The notes: generated by a model not told the origin, from the sequence alone. A stretch of 32,086 bases of DNA from Pseudomonas sp. A-1 (GCF_004801855.1 NZ_SSTC01000051.1:1-32086); one strand, 5' to 3'; positions 8,594 to 16,790 are shown, counted from the stretch's first letter. A program made the numbers and translations.

Positions 8594-9186
8594 GCGAGCC
8601 CCAGCCGCTGCTTGAGCTGGGCCATGGCACGGGCGCGGTGGCTCAGGCGGTTCTTCTCGGCGGCGGGCAGCTCGGCGCTGGCGCAGTCGCATTCGGGCAC
8701 CCAGAACAGCGGGTCGTAGCCGAACCCGTGCTCGCCGCGCGCCTCATGCAGGATGCGACCGTGCCAGATGCCCTCGCAGAGGATCGGCAGCGGGTCGTCG
8801 GCATGGCGGACCAGGGCCAGGGCGCAGACGAACTGGGCGCCGCGCTCGGCGTCCGGCACGTCCGCCAGTTCGGCGAGCAGCTTGGCGTTGTTGGCCGCGT
8901 CGTCCTTGCCGCCGGCGTAGCGCGCCGAGTAGATGCCCGGCGCGCCGCCGAGGGCGTCCACGGCGAGGCCGGAGTCGTCGGCCAGCGCCGGCAGGCCGGA
9001 CACCCGGGCGGCGTGGCGGGCCTTGAGAATGGCGTTCTCGACGAACGACAGGCCGGTCTCTTCCGGTTCGACGGTGCTGAACTCGGCGACCGAGCGCACG
9101 CGCACGGCGTCGCCCAGCATGGCCTGCAGTTCCTTGAGCTTGCCGGCGTTGTGGCTGGCCAGCACCAGTTCGGTCAGGGCTTTCAT
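8590..9186 (-). CDS. rdgB: Non-canonical purine NTP pyrophosphatase (RdgB/HAM1)
   Basis: RdgB hydrolyses dITP, XTP and ITP to monophosphates and so keeps damaged purines out of DNA and RNA. The 198-residue protein shows the substrate-binding [10 protein letters not shown] (11-20), the conserved [18 protein letters not shown] (about 43-60), the catalytic ADDSGL (Asp70 and Asp71) and GFGYDPLF near 154-161, all standard for the family. The start forms an ATGA overlap with the DUF4426 gene, and the stop overlaps the hemW TTG. In many gammaproteobacteria rdgB is directly followed by hemW, as here. Confidence 0.96.
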   Translation of the reverse strand: MKALTELVLASHNAGKLKELQAMLGDAVRVRSVAEFSTVEPEETGLSFVENAILKARHAARVSGLPALADDSGLAVDALGGAPGIYSARYAGGKDDAANNAKLLAELADVPDAERGAQFVCALALVRHADDPLPILCEGIWHGRILHEARGEHGFGYDPLFWVPECDCASAELPAAEKNRLSHRARAMAQLKQRLGLA

Positions 9187-9614
9187 TCGTCGGGGAACAC
9201 TTCCTGGTTGAAGGTGAGGTTGTGGGTGGCGCCGCCTTCCTGCACCTTGAGGTCGAAGGTCAGCACCTCGCGCTCGGTCACCGGGAACTGCGCCAGGTGG
9301 TAGACCGCCTGCTTGTCGCCTTCACCCTCGCTGACGCGCTGGAAGGCCAGCGGCTTGCTCTGGCCGAGCAGGTTCTTCACCGTGCCGCTGACCGCGGCGG
9401 CCGGCACCGCCTTGCCGGCGCGCATCACGGCGACGTTGACCACGCCCTGGGTCTTGCTGCGGGTCAGCCCGGAGGCGGCGGCGATGTCCGGCTGCAGGAA
9501 GCTGGAGTTGAACACGTTGTAGTGCACCTCGAGGTCGCCGAAGCGTTGCAGACGCTCGGCGGCGGCCGGCAGGGCCAGGCTCAGGGTGAGCAGCATGAGA
9601 GCTAGACGACGCAT
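9183..9614 (-). CDS. Secreted DUF4426 family protein
   Basis: This is a 143-residue protein with a clear Sec signal peptide: basic MRR, a hydrophobic core [12 protein letters not shown] and a predicted cleavage after PAAA at about residue 19. The mature part is beta-rich and matches the DUF4426 family ([23 protein letters not shown], then VNVAVMR). It is probably periplasmic. The function is unknown to me. The start follows AAGGAGA on the minus strand. It lies between metW and rdgB with a 14-base gap and a four-base overlap, so it belongs to that operon, a placement shared with P. aeruginosa. No lipobox cysteine is present. Confidence 0.85.
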   Translation of the reverse strand: MRRLALMLLTLSLALPAAAERLQRFGDLEVHYNVFNSSFLQPDIAAASGLTRSKTQGVVNVAVMRAGKAVPAAAVSGTVKNLLGQSKPLAFQRVSEGEGDKQAVYHLAQFPVTEREVLTFDLKVQEGGATHNLTFNQEVFPDE

Positions 9615-9628
9615 GGGCAGTTCTCCTT

Positions 9629-10219
9629 TCAGCGGGTAACGCGGTAGATGCCGATCTCACCCAACAGATTAGGCCACAGCCGGGCGAGCGCACGCAGGCG
9701 GTGGTCGCGGTCCACGGCCAGGCGGTCGAGCACGCGCAGCTGCTGCTCGCGGCACAGCGCCTCGAAGTCGCGGAAGGTGCAGAAGTGGATGTTCGGTGTG
9801 TTGTACCAGGTGTAGGGCAGGAAATCGGAGCGCGGCATCTCGCCGCGGCGCGCCAGGTACCAGCGGCAGCGCCAGTGGCCGAAGTTGGGGAAGGTGATGA
9901 TGCAGGTCTTGCCCACGCGCAGCATGTCGCGCAGCAGGCGGTCGGGGTAGTGCACGGCCTGCAGGGTCTGGGTCATCACCACCACGTCGAAGCTGTCGTC
10001 GCCGAAGTGGTCGAGGCCCTGGTCCAGGTCCTGCTCGATGACGTTGACGCCGTGGTCCAGGCATTGGGCGATCTTGTCCGGATCGCGCTCCAGGCCGTAG
10101 CCGTGCACCTGCTTGTGGTCGCGGAGGAAGGCCAGCAGTTCGCCGCTGCCGCAGCCGAGGTCGAGGACCCGGCTGCCGGAGGGGATCCATTCCTGAATGA
10201 TTTCCAGATCGGCACGCAT
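9629..10219 (-). CDS. metW: Methionine biosynthesis protein MetW
   Basis: MetW is a small SAM-dependent-methyltransferase-fold protein that acts with MetX in methionine synthesis; its exact reaction is unsettled. The 196-residue protein contains the SAM motif RVLDLGCGSGELLAFL (about 17-32), the acidic GLERD after strand 2, and the conserved FPNFGHWRCRWYLARRGEMPRSDFLPYTWYNTPNIHFCT block specific to MetW. It begins 15 bases after metX with AAGGAAG as ribosome site. The metX-metW pair is the usual arrangement in Pseudomonas and many proteobacteria. Confidence 0.95.
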   Translation of the reverse strand: MRADLEIIQEWIPSGSRVLDLGCGSGELLAFLRDHKQVHGYGLERDPDKIAQCLDHGVNVIEQDLDQGLDHFGDDSFDVVVMTQTLQAVHYPDRLLRDMLRVGKTCIITFPNFGHWRCRWYLARRGEMPRSDFLPYTWYNTPNIHFCTFRDFEALCREQQLRVLDRLAVDRDHRLRALARLWPNLLGEIGIYRVTR

Positions 10220-10234
10220 GTCGGACAGACTTCC

Positions 10235-11374
10235 TTACACGGCAATACGGTTCATGTAGCGACCGAAGCCCTGGATGTAGCGCGGGCTCGGGATGAGGAA
10301 GGCGTCGTGGCCGTGGGCCGACTCGATCTCCAGGTAGCTGACGTTCTTCTTCGCCGCCACCAGGGCGTCGACGATCTCCCGCGAGCGCGCCGGCGAGAAG
10401 CGCCAGTCGGTGGAGAAGGAGACCACGCAGAAGTTGGCGCGGGCCGGTTCGAGGGTCTTCACCAGGTCGCCGTCGTGGGCGGCGGCCGGGTCGAAGTAGT
10501 CCAGCGCCTTGGTCATCAGCAGGTAGGTGTTGGCGTCGAAGCGCCCGGAGAACTCCTCGCCTTGGTAGCGCAGGTAGCTCTCCACCTGGAACTCGACGCT
10601 GTGGAAGTCGTAGTTGAGCTGGTCGGTCTTCAGCTCGCGGCCGAATTTCTCGCCCATGGCGTCGTCGGACAGGTAGGTGATGTGGCCGACCATGCGCGCC
10701 AGCATCAGCCCGCGCTTGGGAATGGTGCCCTGTTCCTGGAAGTGGCCGCCATGGAACTCCGGGTCGGTGAGGATCGCCTGGCGTGCCACCTCGTTGAAGG
10801 CGATGTTCTGCGCCGACAGCTTGGGCGCCGAGGCGATCACCACGCAGTGGCGCAGGCGCTCGGGGTAGCTGATGCTCCACTGCAGGGCCTGCATGCCGCC
10901 GAGGCTGCCGCCGACCACCGCGGCCCACTGATTGATGCCGAGGGCGTCGGCCAGGCGTGCCTGGCTGTGCACCCAGTCCTCCACGGTCAGCACCGGGAAG
11001 TCGGCGCCGTAGGCGCGGCCGGTCTCCGGATTGCGGCTGCCGGGGCCGGTGGAGCCGTTGCAGCCGCCGAGGTTGTTGAGGCTGACGACGAAGAACTTGC
11101 GGGTGTCGATCGGCTTGCCGGGGCCGATGCAGCTGTCCCACCAGCCCGGCTTGCGGTCCTCGGGGCTGTGGTAGCCGGCGGCGTGGTGATGGCCGGAGAG
11201 CGCATGGCAGATCAGCACGGCGTTGCTGCGCTCGGCGTTGAGCGCGCCGTAGGTTTCGTAGACCAGCTCGTAGTCGGCCAGCTGGCGGCCGCAGGCGAGC
11301 GGGAGGGGATCCTTGAAATGCAGGACCTGGGGACTGACCAGGCCGACGGAATCTTCCGCGAAGACGGTGGGCAT
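10235..11374 (-). CDS. metX: Homoserine O-acyltransferase MetX (probably O-succinyltransferase)
   Basis: MetX acylates homoserine as the first committed step of methionine synthesis. The 379-residue alpha/beta-hydrolase protein has the nucleophile elbow [12 protein letters not shown] (Ser157), the Asp-containing STDWRFSP and the C-terminal HGHDAFL with the triad His. It also has the substrate-pocket motif [12 protein letters not shown] (about 100-111). Although the fold is that of acetyltransferases, the pseudomonad MetX proteins studied use succinyl-CoA, so I infer O-succinyltransferase activity; the sequence alone does not let me prove the acyl donor. It heads the metX-metW-DUF4426-rdgB-hemW run. 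I see no SAM or SAH riboswitch in the leader. Confidence 0.95.
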   Translation of the reverse strand: MPTVFAEDSVGLVSPQVLHFKDPLPLACGRQLADYELVYETYGALNAERSNAVLICHALSGHHHAAGYHSPEDRKPGWWDSCIGPGKPIDTRKFFVVSLNNLGGCNGSTGPGSRNPETGRAYGADFPVLTVEDWVHSQARLADALGINQWAAVVGGSLGGMQALQWSISYPERLRHCVVIASAPKLSAQNIAFNEVARQAILTDPEFHGGHFQEQGTIPKRGLMLARMVGHITYLSDDAMGEKFGRELKTDQLNYDFHSVEFQVESYLRYQGEEFSGRFDANTYLLMTKALDYFDPAAAHDGDLVKTLEPARANFCVVSFSTDWRFSPARSREIVDALVAAKKNVSYLEIESAHGHDAFLIPSPRYIQGFGRYMNRIAV

Positions 11375-11452
11375 CGACCCTGCTCTCGAAAAGTGAAGTC
11401 GGCAAGTCTAAAGAGCGCGTCCCCGGGGGGCAAGGGCGCGGCGGATGCGGGC

Positions 11453-11508
11453 GTAGGGTGCGCCGTGCGCACCACCACCACGGCGATGGTGCGCATGGCG
11501 CAGCCTAC
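11453..11508. repeat. Large imperfect palindrome beyond yggU and before metX
   Basis: Two 21-base arms, 11453-11473 (begins GTAGGGTGCGCC) and 11488-11508 (ends GGCGCAGCCTAC), are inverted copies differing at two positions, around a 14-base loop rich in ACC. The right arm contains the yggU stop codon. The sequence resembles dispersed GTAGGGTGCGC palindromes I have seen in pseudomonad genomes, so it may be a REP/REPIN-like element; it might also act as a terminator for the yggS-to-yggU operon. Confidence 0.65.
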
Positions 11509-11810
11509 ATCGGGCGGCTGCCTTCGAGTTCGCCGGCCAGCTCGGCCGGCAGTTTCTGCGGCGCGCGGATGCGCACGCGCTTCTGCCGGTTGAGTTCGCC
11601 GCTCTCCAGCAGCACCTGGCTCTTGGCCACGCCGAAGGCCTTGCCGAGGAAGGCCAGCAGGTGGGCGTTGGCCTTGCCCTCCACCGGCGGCGCGGTGAGG
11701 CGGATCTTCAGGCGCTCGCCGTGCAGCCCGGCGAACTCGTCCTTGCTCGCCTTGGGCTGCAGGTGGCAGTCGAGGACCAGGTCCGCGCCGTCCCAGCGGA
11801 ACCAAGCCAT
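11505..11810 (-). CDS. yggU: DUF167 family protein YggU
   Basis: This 101-residue protein belongs to the DUF167/YggU family, small alpha/beta proteins of unknown function. The family signature is clear: QPKASKDEFAGLHGERLKIRLTAPPVEGKANAHLLAFLGKAFGV (about 18-61). The ATG overlaps the yggT stop as TGATG, indicating translational coupling in the yggS-proC-yggT-yggU operon. The last codons and the stop (TAG at 11505-11507) fall inside a large palindrome, so the final few residues (GSRPM) may be an extension created by insertion of that repeat. Confidence 0.9.
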   Translation of the reverse strand: MAWFRWDGADLVLDCHLQPKASKDEFAGLHGERLKIRLTAPPVEGKANAHLLAFLGKAFGVAKSQVLLESGELNRQKRVRIRAPQKLPAELAGELEGSRPM

Positions 11811-12403
11811 CAGAGGAACGGGCTGAGCAGCTGCGGCATCTGGCTCATCGCCGCGAGGTTGCGGATCACCAGCATGTCGACCAGATTCAGCGCGATGAAG
11901 GCGAAGATCGGCGAGATGTCCAGGCCGCCGAGATTGGGGAGCAGGCGGCGGATCGGCATCAGCAGCGGCTCGCAGATCTGGTTGATCAGCTGCGCCGCCG
12001 GGTTGTAGCTGCCCGGGGCGACCCAGGAGAGGATCACGCTGGCGATCAGGGCGAAGAAGAACACCTTGAGGAACAGCGCGGTGACGCCGATCACCGCCCA
12101 GATCAGCAGTTGCGGCAGCAGGGCGGCGATGCCGATGCCCATCAGCAGCAGGGTCAGCGCCATCAGCAGCAGCTGGACCAGGATCGCCAGCACCAGCGAC
12201 GCCAGATCCAGCCCGCCGAAGCCGGGGATCACCTTGCGCAGCGGATTGAGCAGCGGCTTGGTGGCCTTGACCGCGAACTGGCTGAGCGGGTTGTAGAAGT
12301 CGGCGCGCACCAGCTGCAGGATGAAGCGCAGCAGGACGATCAGCAGGTACAGGCTGCCGAGGGTCTGCAGCACGTAGATGGCCGCGGTATTGAGTCCGTT
12401 CAT
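11810..12403 (-). CDS. yggT: YggT family inner-membrane protein
   Basis: YggT proteins are small inner-membrane proteins linked with osmotic tolerance in some bacteria and with membrane organisation in others; the mechanism is not settled. The 197-residue protein has two copies of the YGGT repeat. Each copy has a hydrophobic segment, then a (F/S)YNP motif and PLLxPxRxxxPxxGGLD. These lie at about 36-66 (FYNPLSQ, PLLNPLRKVIPGFGGLD) and about 131-162 (SYNPAAQ, PLLMPIRRLLPNLGGLD). Four or more membrane segments can be seen. It lies nine bases after proC, and the start has a usable GGAGG-like site (AAGGAGGC). Its neighbours yggS, proC and yggU are the conserved company of this family. Confidence 0.93.
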   Translation of the reverse strand: MNGLNTAAIYVLQTLGSLYLLIVLLRFILQLVRADFYNPLSQFAVKATKPLLNPLRKVIPGFGGLDLASLVLAILVQLLLMALTLLLMGIGIAALLPQLLIWAVIGVTALFLKVFFFALIASVILSWVAPGSYNPAAQLINQICEPLLMPIRRLLPNLGGLDISPIFAFIALNLVDMLVIRNLAAMSQMPQLLSPFL

Positions 12404-12412
12404 CGTGCCTCC

Positions 12413-13231
12413 TTACTGGCCGAGCTGCTCGGCGAGCTCCGCCGAGCGGTGGGCGGCGGCCTGCAGGGCCTGTTCGACCAGCGCCTCGAAGCCGCCGGCC
12501 TGGAAGGTCTTGATCGCCGCCTCGGTGGTGCCCTTGGGCGAGGTCACCCGGCGGCGCAGTTCGGCCGGGTCGACGTCGCTGGCCAGGGCCATGCGCGCGG
12601 CGCCGAGGGCGGTCTGCCGCGCCAGCAGGCTGGCGGTCTCGGCGGACAGGCCGAGGCGCTCGCCGGCGGCGGTCATCGCCTCCATGAGCAGGAAGAAGTA
12701 GGCCGGGCCGCTGCCGGACACGGCGGTGACCGCGTCGATCTGCGCCTCCTCGTCCAGCCACAGTGCCAGGCCGACCGCCTCCAGCAGTGCCTCGGCCTGG
12801 GCGCGCTGGGCGGCGCTGGTGCGCGCGTTGGCGTACAGGCCGCTGGCGCCCTCGCGCAGCAGCGCCGGGGTGTTGGGCATGCAGCGCACGATGGCCTTGG
12901 CGCCCAGCCAGCGCTCCAGGCTGGCGCAGGGAATGCCGGCGGCGATGGAGACGACCAGCGCGTCGGCCGGCAGCGCCGGGGCCAGCGCCAGGCAGACCTC
13001 CTTCATCACCTGCGGCTTGACCGCCAGCACCACGATGTCGGCGCCGGCCACCGCGGCGGCGTTGTCGTCCAGCACGGCGATGCCGTGCTCGGCGGCGATG
13101 CGCTGGCGCTGCTCGGCCAGCGGCTCGCTGGCGCTGAGGTTGGCGGCGGGCAGGCCGCGGGCGAGCAGGCCGCCGATCAGGCTGGCGGCCATGTTGCCGG
13201 CGCCGATGAAGGCAATGCGGGGATGGTTCAT
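12413..13231 (-). CDS. proC: Pyrroline-5-carboxylate reductase ProC
   Basis: ProC reduces 1-pyrroline-5-carboxylate to proline with NAD(P)H, the last step of proline synthesis. The 272-residue protein has the N-terminal Rossmann motif IAFIGAGNMAASLIGG (about 6-21), VLAVKPQVM, the CMPNTPA substrate loop and the C-terminal signature AVSGSGPAYFFLLMEAM followed by the SPKGTTEAAI dimer motif. The ATG at 13231 was chosen over an upstream one because AAGGA lies about eight bases before it and the length agrees with the family. It lies 37 bases after yggS, as in many gammaproteobacteria. Confidence 0.96.
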   Translation of the reverse strand: MNHPRIAFIGAGNMAASLIGGLLARGLPAANLSASEPLAEQRQRIAAEHGIAVLDDNAAAVAGADIVVLAVKPQVMKEVCLALAPALPADALVVSIAAGIPCASLERWLGAKAIVRCMPNTPALLREGASGLYANARTSAAQRAQAEALLEAVGLALWLDEEAQIDAVTAVSGSGPAYFFLLMEAMTAAGERLGLSAETASLLARQTALGAARMALASDVDPAELRRRVTSPKGTTEAAIKTFQAGGFEALVEQALQAAAHRSAELAEQLGQ

Positions 13232-13268
13232 GGGGGATTCCTTGGTCGTCGGGGAGGGCGGCGCCGGC

Positions 13269-13979
13269 TCAGGCGGCCGGGCCCTCGGAAGCATTTCGGG
13301 AAGCGTAGTCGCGGGCGCCGAACAGCGCGCTGCCTATGCGCACCCAGCTGGCGCCCTCGGCGATGGCGGCCTCGAGGTCGTCGCTCATGCCCATCGACAG
13401 GGTGTCGAGCGGCAGCGGCAGGCTGTCGCGCAGGGCGCGCAGGCGGGCGAAGGCGGCGCGCTGGGCGGTGACATCGGAGGTGGGTTCGGGGATGGCCATC
13501 AGGCCGCGCAGGCGCAGGTTGGGCAGCGCCGCCACGGCGGCGGCCAGTGCCGGCAGTTCTTCGGGCGAGCAGCCGGACTTGCTGGCCTCGCCGCTGACGT
13601 TGACCTGCAGGCAGACGTTCAGCGGCGGCAGGTTGGCGGGGCGCTGGGCGGACAGGCGTTCGGCGATCTTCAGGCGGTCCACCGAGTGCACCCAGGCGAA
13701 GTGCTCGGCCAGCGGCCTGGTCTTGTTCGACTGGATCGGGCCGATGAAGTGCCAGGCGAGGTCGAGATCGGCCAGCTCGGCCTGCTTGGCCAGGGCCTCC
13801 TGCAGGTAGTTCTCGCCGAAGTCGCGCTGGCCGCAGGCGAAGGCCTCGCGCAGCGCTGCGGGCGGCTTGGTCTTGCTCACCGCCAGCAGCTGCACGCTGC
13901 CGGCGGCACGGCCGCCGGCTTGCTCTGCCTCACGGATGCGTGTTCGGACCTTTGCAATATTGTCTGGGATCGTGGACAT
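13269..13979 (-). CDS. yggS: PLP homeostasis protein YggS (PROSC/PLPBP family)
   Basis: YggS is a PLP-binding protein with no known enzymatic reaction; in E. coli it maintains vitamin B6 and amino-acid balance. The 236-residue single-domain TIM-barrel protein has LLAVSKTKP with the PLP-binding Lys36, GQRDFGENYLQE (about 50-61), WHFIGPIQSNKTR (about 76-88) and the C-terminal phosphate-binding MGMSDDLEAAI plus VRIGSALFG. It is the first gene of the yggS-proC-yggT-yggU operon and is divergent from pilT, with only 71 bases between the starts, which must hold both promoters. Confidence 0.95.
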   Translation of the reverse strand: MSTIPDNIAKVRTRIREAEQAGGRAAGSVQLLAVSKTKPPAALREAFACGQRDFGENYLQEALAKQAELADLDLAWHFIGPIQSNKTRPLAEHFAWVHSVDRLKIAERLSAQRPANLPPLNVCLQVNVSGEASKSGCSPEELPALAAAVAALPNLRLRGLMAIPEPTSDVTAQRAAFARLRALRDSLPLPLDTLSMGMSDDLEAAIAEGASWVRIGSALFGARDYASRNASEGPAA

Positions 13980-14017
13980 TTGGTTCCGCTTCCTGCCCGG
14001 CCGCTGGCTGTCGCGGC

Positions 14018-14023
14018 ATTCTA
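14018..14023 (-). promoter_or_regulatory. Possible -10 element for the yggS operon
   Basis: TAGAAT on the minus strand, 38 bases before the yggS ATG, is a good -10 hexamer. There is no convincing -35 at the right distance. It lies in the 71-base gap shared with pilT. Confidence 0.3.
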
Positions 14024-14050
14024 CCCGCTAGTTTGTGATTGGGGACCCCC

Positions 14051-15085
14051 ATGGATATTACCGAGCTGCTGGCCTTCAGCGCCAAGCAGGGCGCATCCGA
14101 CCTGCACCTCTCCGCCGGCCTGCCGCCGATGATCCGCGTCGACGGCGACGTGCGTCGCATCAACCTGCCGCCGATGGAGCACAAGCAGGTGCATGCGCTG
14201 ATCTACGACATCATGAACGACAAGCAGCGCAAGGATTACGAGGAGTTCCTCGAGACCGACTTCTCCTTCGAGGTGCCCGGCGTGGCGCGCTTCCGGGTCA
14301 ACGCCTTCAACCAGAACCGCGGCGCCGGCGCAGTGTTCCGGACCATTCCCTCGCGGGTGCTGAGCATGGAAGACCTCGGCATGGGCGAGGTGTTCAAGAA
14401 GGTCTCCGACGTGCCGCGCGGCCTGGTGCTGGTCACCGGCCCGACCGGCTCGGGCAAGTCGACCACCCTGGCGGCGATGCTCGACTACATCAACAACACC
14501 AAGTACCACCACATCCTCACCATCGAGGATCCGATCGAATTCGTCCACGAGTCGAAGAAGTGCCTGGTCAACCAGCGCGAGGTGCACCGCGATACCCTCG
14601 GCTTCGCCGAGGCGCTGCGCTCGGCGCTGCGCGAGGACCCGGACATCATTCTGGTCGGCGAGATGCGCGACCTGGAAACCATCCGCCTGGCGCTGACCGC
14701 GGCGGAAACCGGCCACCTGGTGTTCGGCACCCTGCACACCACCTCGGCGGCCAAGACCATCGACCGTATCGTCGACGTGTTCCCCGCCGAGGAGAAGTCC
14801 ATGGTCCGCTCCATGCTCTCCGAGTCGCTGCAGGCGGTGATCTCGCAGACCCTGCTGAAGAAGGTCGGCGGCGGCCGGGTGGCCGCCCACGAGATCATGA
14901 TCGGCACCCCGGCGATCCGTAACCTGATCCGCGAGGACAAGGTGGCGCAGATGTACTCGGCGATCCAGACCGGCGGCGCGCTGGGCATGCAGACCCTCGA
15001 CGCCTGTCTGAAGACGCTGGTGACCAAGGGGCTGGTCAGCCGCGAGGCCGCCCGCGAGAAGGCCAAGGCACCGGAAAGCATCTGA
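14051..15085 (+). CDS. pilT: Type IV pilus retraction ATPase PilT
   Basis: PilT is the hexameric cytoplasmic ATPase that depolymerises type IV pili and so powers twitching. The 344-residue protein has the N-terminal PAS-like domain (SDLHLSAGLPPMIRVDG), Walker A GPTGSGKST (130-138), the Asp box ILTIEDPIEFVH (about 155-166), Walker B IILVGEMRDLET with the catalytic Glu204, the His box AAETGHLVFGTLHT (about 218-230) and the PilT-specific AIRNLIRE motif (288-295) needed for retraction. I chose the ATG at 14051, preceded by GGGGA; a TTG four codons upstream is less likely. It is paired with pilU downstream, the standard Pseudomonas arrangement. Confidence 0.98.
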   Translation: MDITELLAFSAKQGASDLHLSAGLPPMIRVDGDVRRINLPPMEHKQVHALIYDIMNDKQRKDYEEFLETDFSFEVPGVARFRVNAFNQNRGAGAVFRTIPSRVLSMEDLGMGEVFKKVSDVPRGLVLVTGPTGSGKSTTLAAMLDYINNTKYHHILTIEDPIEFVHESKKCLVNQREVHRDTLGFAEALRSALREDPDIILVGEMRDLETIRLALTAAETGHLVFGTLHTTSAAKTIDRIVDVFPAEEKSMVRSMLSESLQAVISQTLLKKVGGGRVAAHEIMIGTPAIRNLIREDKVAQMYSAIQTGGALGMQTLDACLKTLVTKGLVSREAAREKAKAPESI

Positions 15086-15092
15086 TACAGTC

Positions 15093-15119
15093 TCCGGCGC
15101 GGCGGACGGCCGCGCCGGA
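15093..15119 (+). repeat. Hairpin between pilT and pilU
   Basis: An 11-base perfect stem, TCCGGCGCGGC (15093-15103) with GCCGCGCCGGA (15109-15119), lies in the 49-base pilT-pilU gap. It has no T-tract. It could protect the pilT mRNA 3' end or reduce read-through into pilU. Confidence 0.5.
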
Positions 15120-15134
15120 ACGTCGAGGAAATCC

Positions 15135-16283
15135 ATGGAATTCGAGAAACTGCTGCGCCTGATGGTCGAGAAGGGCGGCTCCGACCTGTTCATCACCGCC
15201 GGCGTGCCGCCGTCGATGAAGGTCAACGGGCGCATCCTGCCGGTGACCAAGACCGCCATGTCGCCGGAGCAGACCCGCGAGACGGTGCTGGGCGTGATGA
15301 ACGAGCACCAGCGCCGCGAGTTCGCCGGCAACCACGAGTGCAACTTCGCCATCAGCGCCCGCGGCATCGGCCGCTTCCGGGTCAGCGCCTTCTACCAGCG
15401 CAACCTGGTGGGCATGGTGCTGCGCCGCATCGAGACGCAGATCCCCACCTTCGACGAACTCCAGCTGCCCGAGGTGCTCAAGCAGCTGTCGATGACCAAG
15501 CGCGGCCTGGTGCTGTTCGTCGGCGCCACCGGCGCGGGCAAGTCCACCTCGCTGGCGGCGATGATCGGCTACCGCAACAAGAACTCGCAGGGGCACATCA
15601 TCTCCATCGAGGACCCCATCGAGTTCATCCACCAGCACCAGGGCTGCATCGTCACCCAGCGCGAGGTGGGCATCGACACCGAGTCCTTCGAGGTGGCGCT
15701 GAAGAACACCCTGCGCCAGGCGCCGGACGTGATCATGATCGGCGAGGTGCGCACCCGCGAGACCATGGACTACGCGGTGGCCTTCGCCGAGACCGGTCAC
15801 CTGTGCCTGGCCACCCTGCACGCCAACAACGCCAACCAGGCGCTCGACCGCATCATCCACTTCTTCCCGCCGGACCGTCACGAGCAGGTGTGGATGGACC
15901 TGTCGCTCAACCTCAAGGCCATCGTCGCCCAGCAGCTGGTGCCGACGCCCGATGGCAAGGGGCGCCGCGCGGTGATCGAGGTGCTGATCAACACGCCGCT
16001 GGCCGCCGACCTGATCCGCAAGGGCGAGGTGCACGAGCTGAAGAACCTGATGAAGCGCTCCACCGAGCAGGGCATGCAGACCTTCGACCAGGCGCTCTAC
16101 CAGCTGTACAGCAATGCCGAGATCACCTACGAGGACGCCCTGGCCCACGCCGACTCGGCCAACGACCTGCGCCTGATGATCAAGCTCGGCTCGGAGACCG
16201 ATGCCGAGCACCTGAGCAACCTGACCCGCAGTCTCAGCCTGGAAGGCAGCGACGAGCCGCAGAGCGGCCTGCGCCGGCGCTGA
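15135..16283 (+). CDS. pilU: Type IV pilus ATPase PilU (PilT paralogue)
   Basis: PilU is a second retraction ATPase that works with PilT and supports retraction under high load. The 382-residue protein has the same layout as PilT: the N-terminal SDLFITAGVPPSMKVNG, Walker A GATGAGKST (130-138), ISIEDPIEFIH, Walker B VIMIGEVRTRETM, and the His box AETGHLCLATLHANNA. It differs from PilT in the C-terminal part, having VLINTPLAADLIRKGE where PilT has AIRNLIRE, and it has an acidic C-terminal extension (about 345-382) typical of PilU. The ribosome site GAGGAA lies seven bases before the ATG. A terminator hairpin follows. Confidence 0.97.
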   Translation: MEFEKLLRLMVEKGGSDLFITAGVPPSMKVNGRILPVTKTAMSPEQTRETVLGVMNEHQRREFAGNHECNFAISARGIGRFRVSAFYQRNLVGMVLRRIETQIPTFDELQLPEVLKQLSMTKRGLVLFVGATGAGKSTSLAAMIGYRNKNSQGHIISIEDPIEFIHQHQGCIVTQREVGIDTESFEVALKNTLRQAPDVIMIGEVRTRETMDYAVAFAETGHLCLATLHANNANQALDRIIHFFPPDRHEQVWMDLSLNLKAIVAQQLVPTPDGKGRRAVIEVLINTPLAADLIRKGEVHELKNLMKRSTEQGMQTFDQALYQLYSNAEITYEDALAHADSANDLRLMIKLGSETDAEHLSNLTRSLSLEGSDEPQSGLRRR

Positions 16284-16326
16284 GGGGCCCGTCGGCGGAA
16301 CGCCGCAGGCCGAGCGGGGTCAAACC

Positions 16327-16357
16327 GGGTGGCAGCCTCGGGCTGTCACCCCGTTTT
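16327..16357 (+). terminator. Intrinsic terminator after pilU
   Basis: GGGTGGCAGCC (16327-16337) pairs with GGCTGTCACCC (16341-16351) through 11 base pairs, one of them G-U, around a three-base loop, followed by CGTTTT. It is a good rho-independent terminator for pilT-pilU. The next gene starts only 16 bases after it. Confidence 0.7.
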
Positions 16358-16373
16358 CCGACTGGAGGGCAGC

Positions 16374-16778
16374 ATGACGACACTGAACCGGGACACCCAC
16401 AGCAAGACCATCGGCTACCTGCTGTGGATCTTCGGCTTTCTCGGCGCGCACCGCTTCTACTACGGGAGGCCGGTCACCGGCACCCTCTGGTTCTTCACCC
16501 TCGGCCTGCTCGGCATCGGCTGGCTGATCGACCTGTTGCTGATCCCCGGCATGGACCGCGAGGCCGACCTGCGCTATCACAGCGGGCGCACCAGCTACAA
16601 CGTGGCCTGGGTCCTGCTGACCTTCCTCGGCGTGTTCGGCGTGCACCGCATGTACATGGGCAAGTGGATCACCGGCATCCTCTACCTGTGCACCGGCGGC
16701 TTCTTCCTCGTCGGCGTGCTCTACGACTTCTGGACGCTCAACGACCAGATCTCGATCCGCAACGCGCGCTGGTTCTGA
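16374..16778 (+). CDS. Membrane protein with two TM2 domains
   Basis: This 134-residue inner-membrane protein contains two tandem TM2 domains. The first (about 12-58) has GFLGAHRFYYGRPVTGTLWF and LGIGWLIDLLLIP; the second (about 79-123) has GVFGVHRMYMGKWITGILYL and LVGVLYDFWTLN. Both carry the TM2 hallmark of a G-x-x-G-x-H-R-x-Y turn and a second membrane helix ending in a WxxD or YD motif, so the protein looks like an internal duplication with four membrane segments. No biochemical role is established for bacterial TM2 proteins. The ATG at 16374 follows GGAGG. It lies directly downstream of the pilTU terminator and convergent with pyrC', in a place where I recall P. aeruginosa carrying several unrelated genes. 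Confidence 0.85.
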   Translation: MTTLNRDTHSKTIGYLLWIFGFLGAHRFYYGRPVTGTLWFFTLGLLGIGWLIDLLLIPGMDREADLRYHSGRTSYNVAWVLLTFLGVFGVHRMYMGKWITGILYLCTGGFFLVGVLYDFWTLNDQISIRNARWF

Positions 16779-16790
16779 GCGCGGCGCTGC

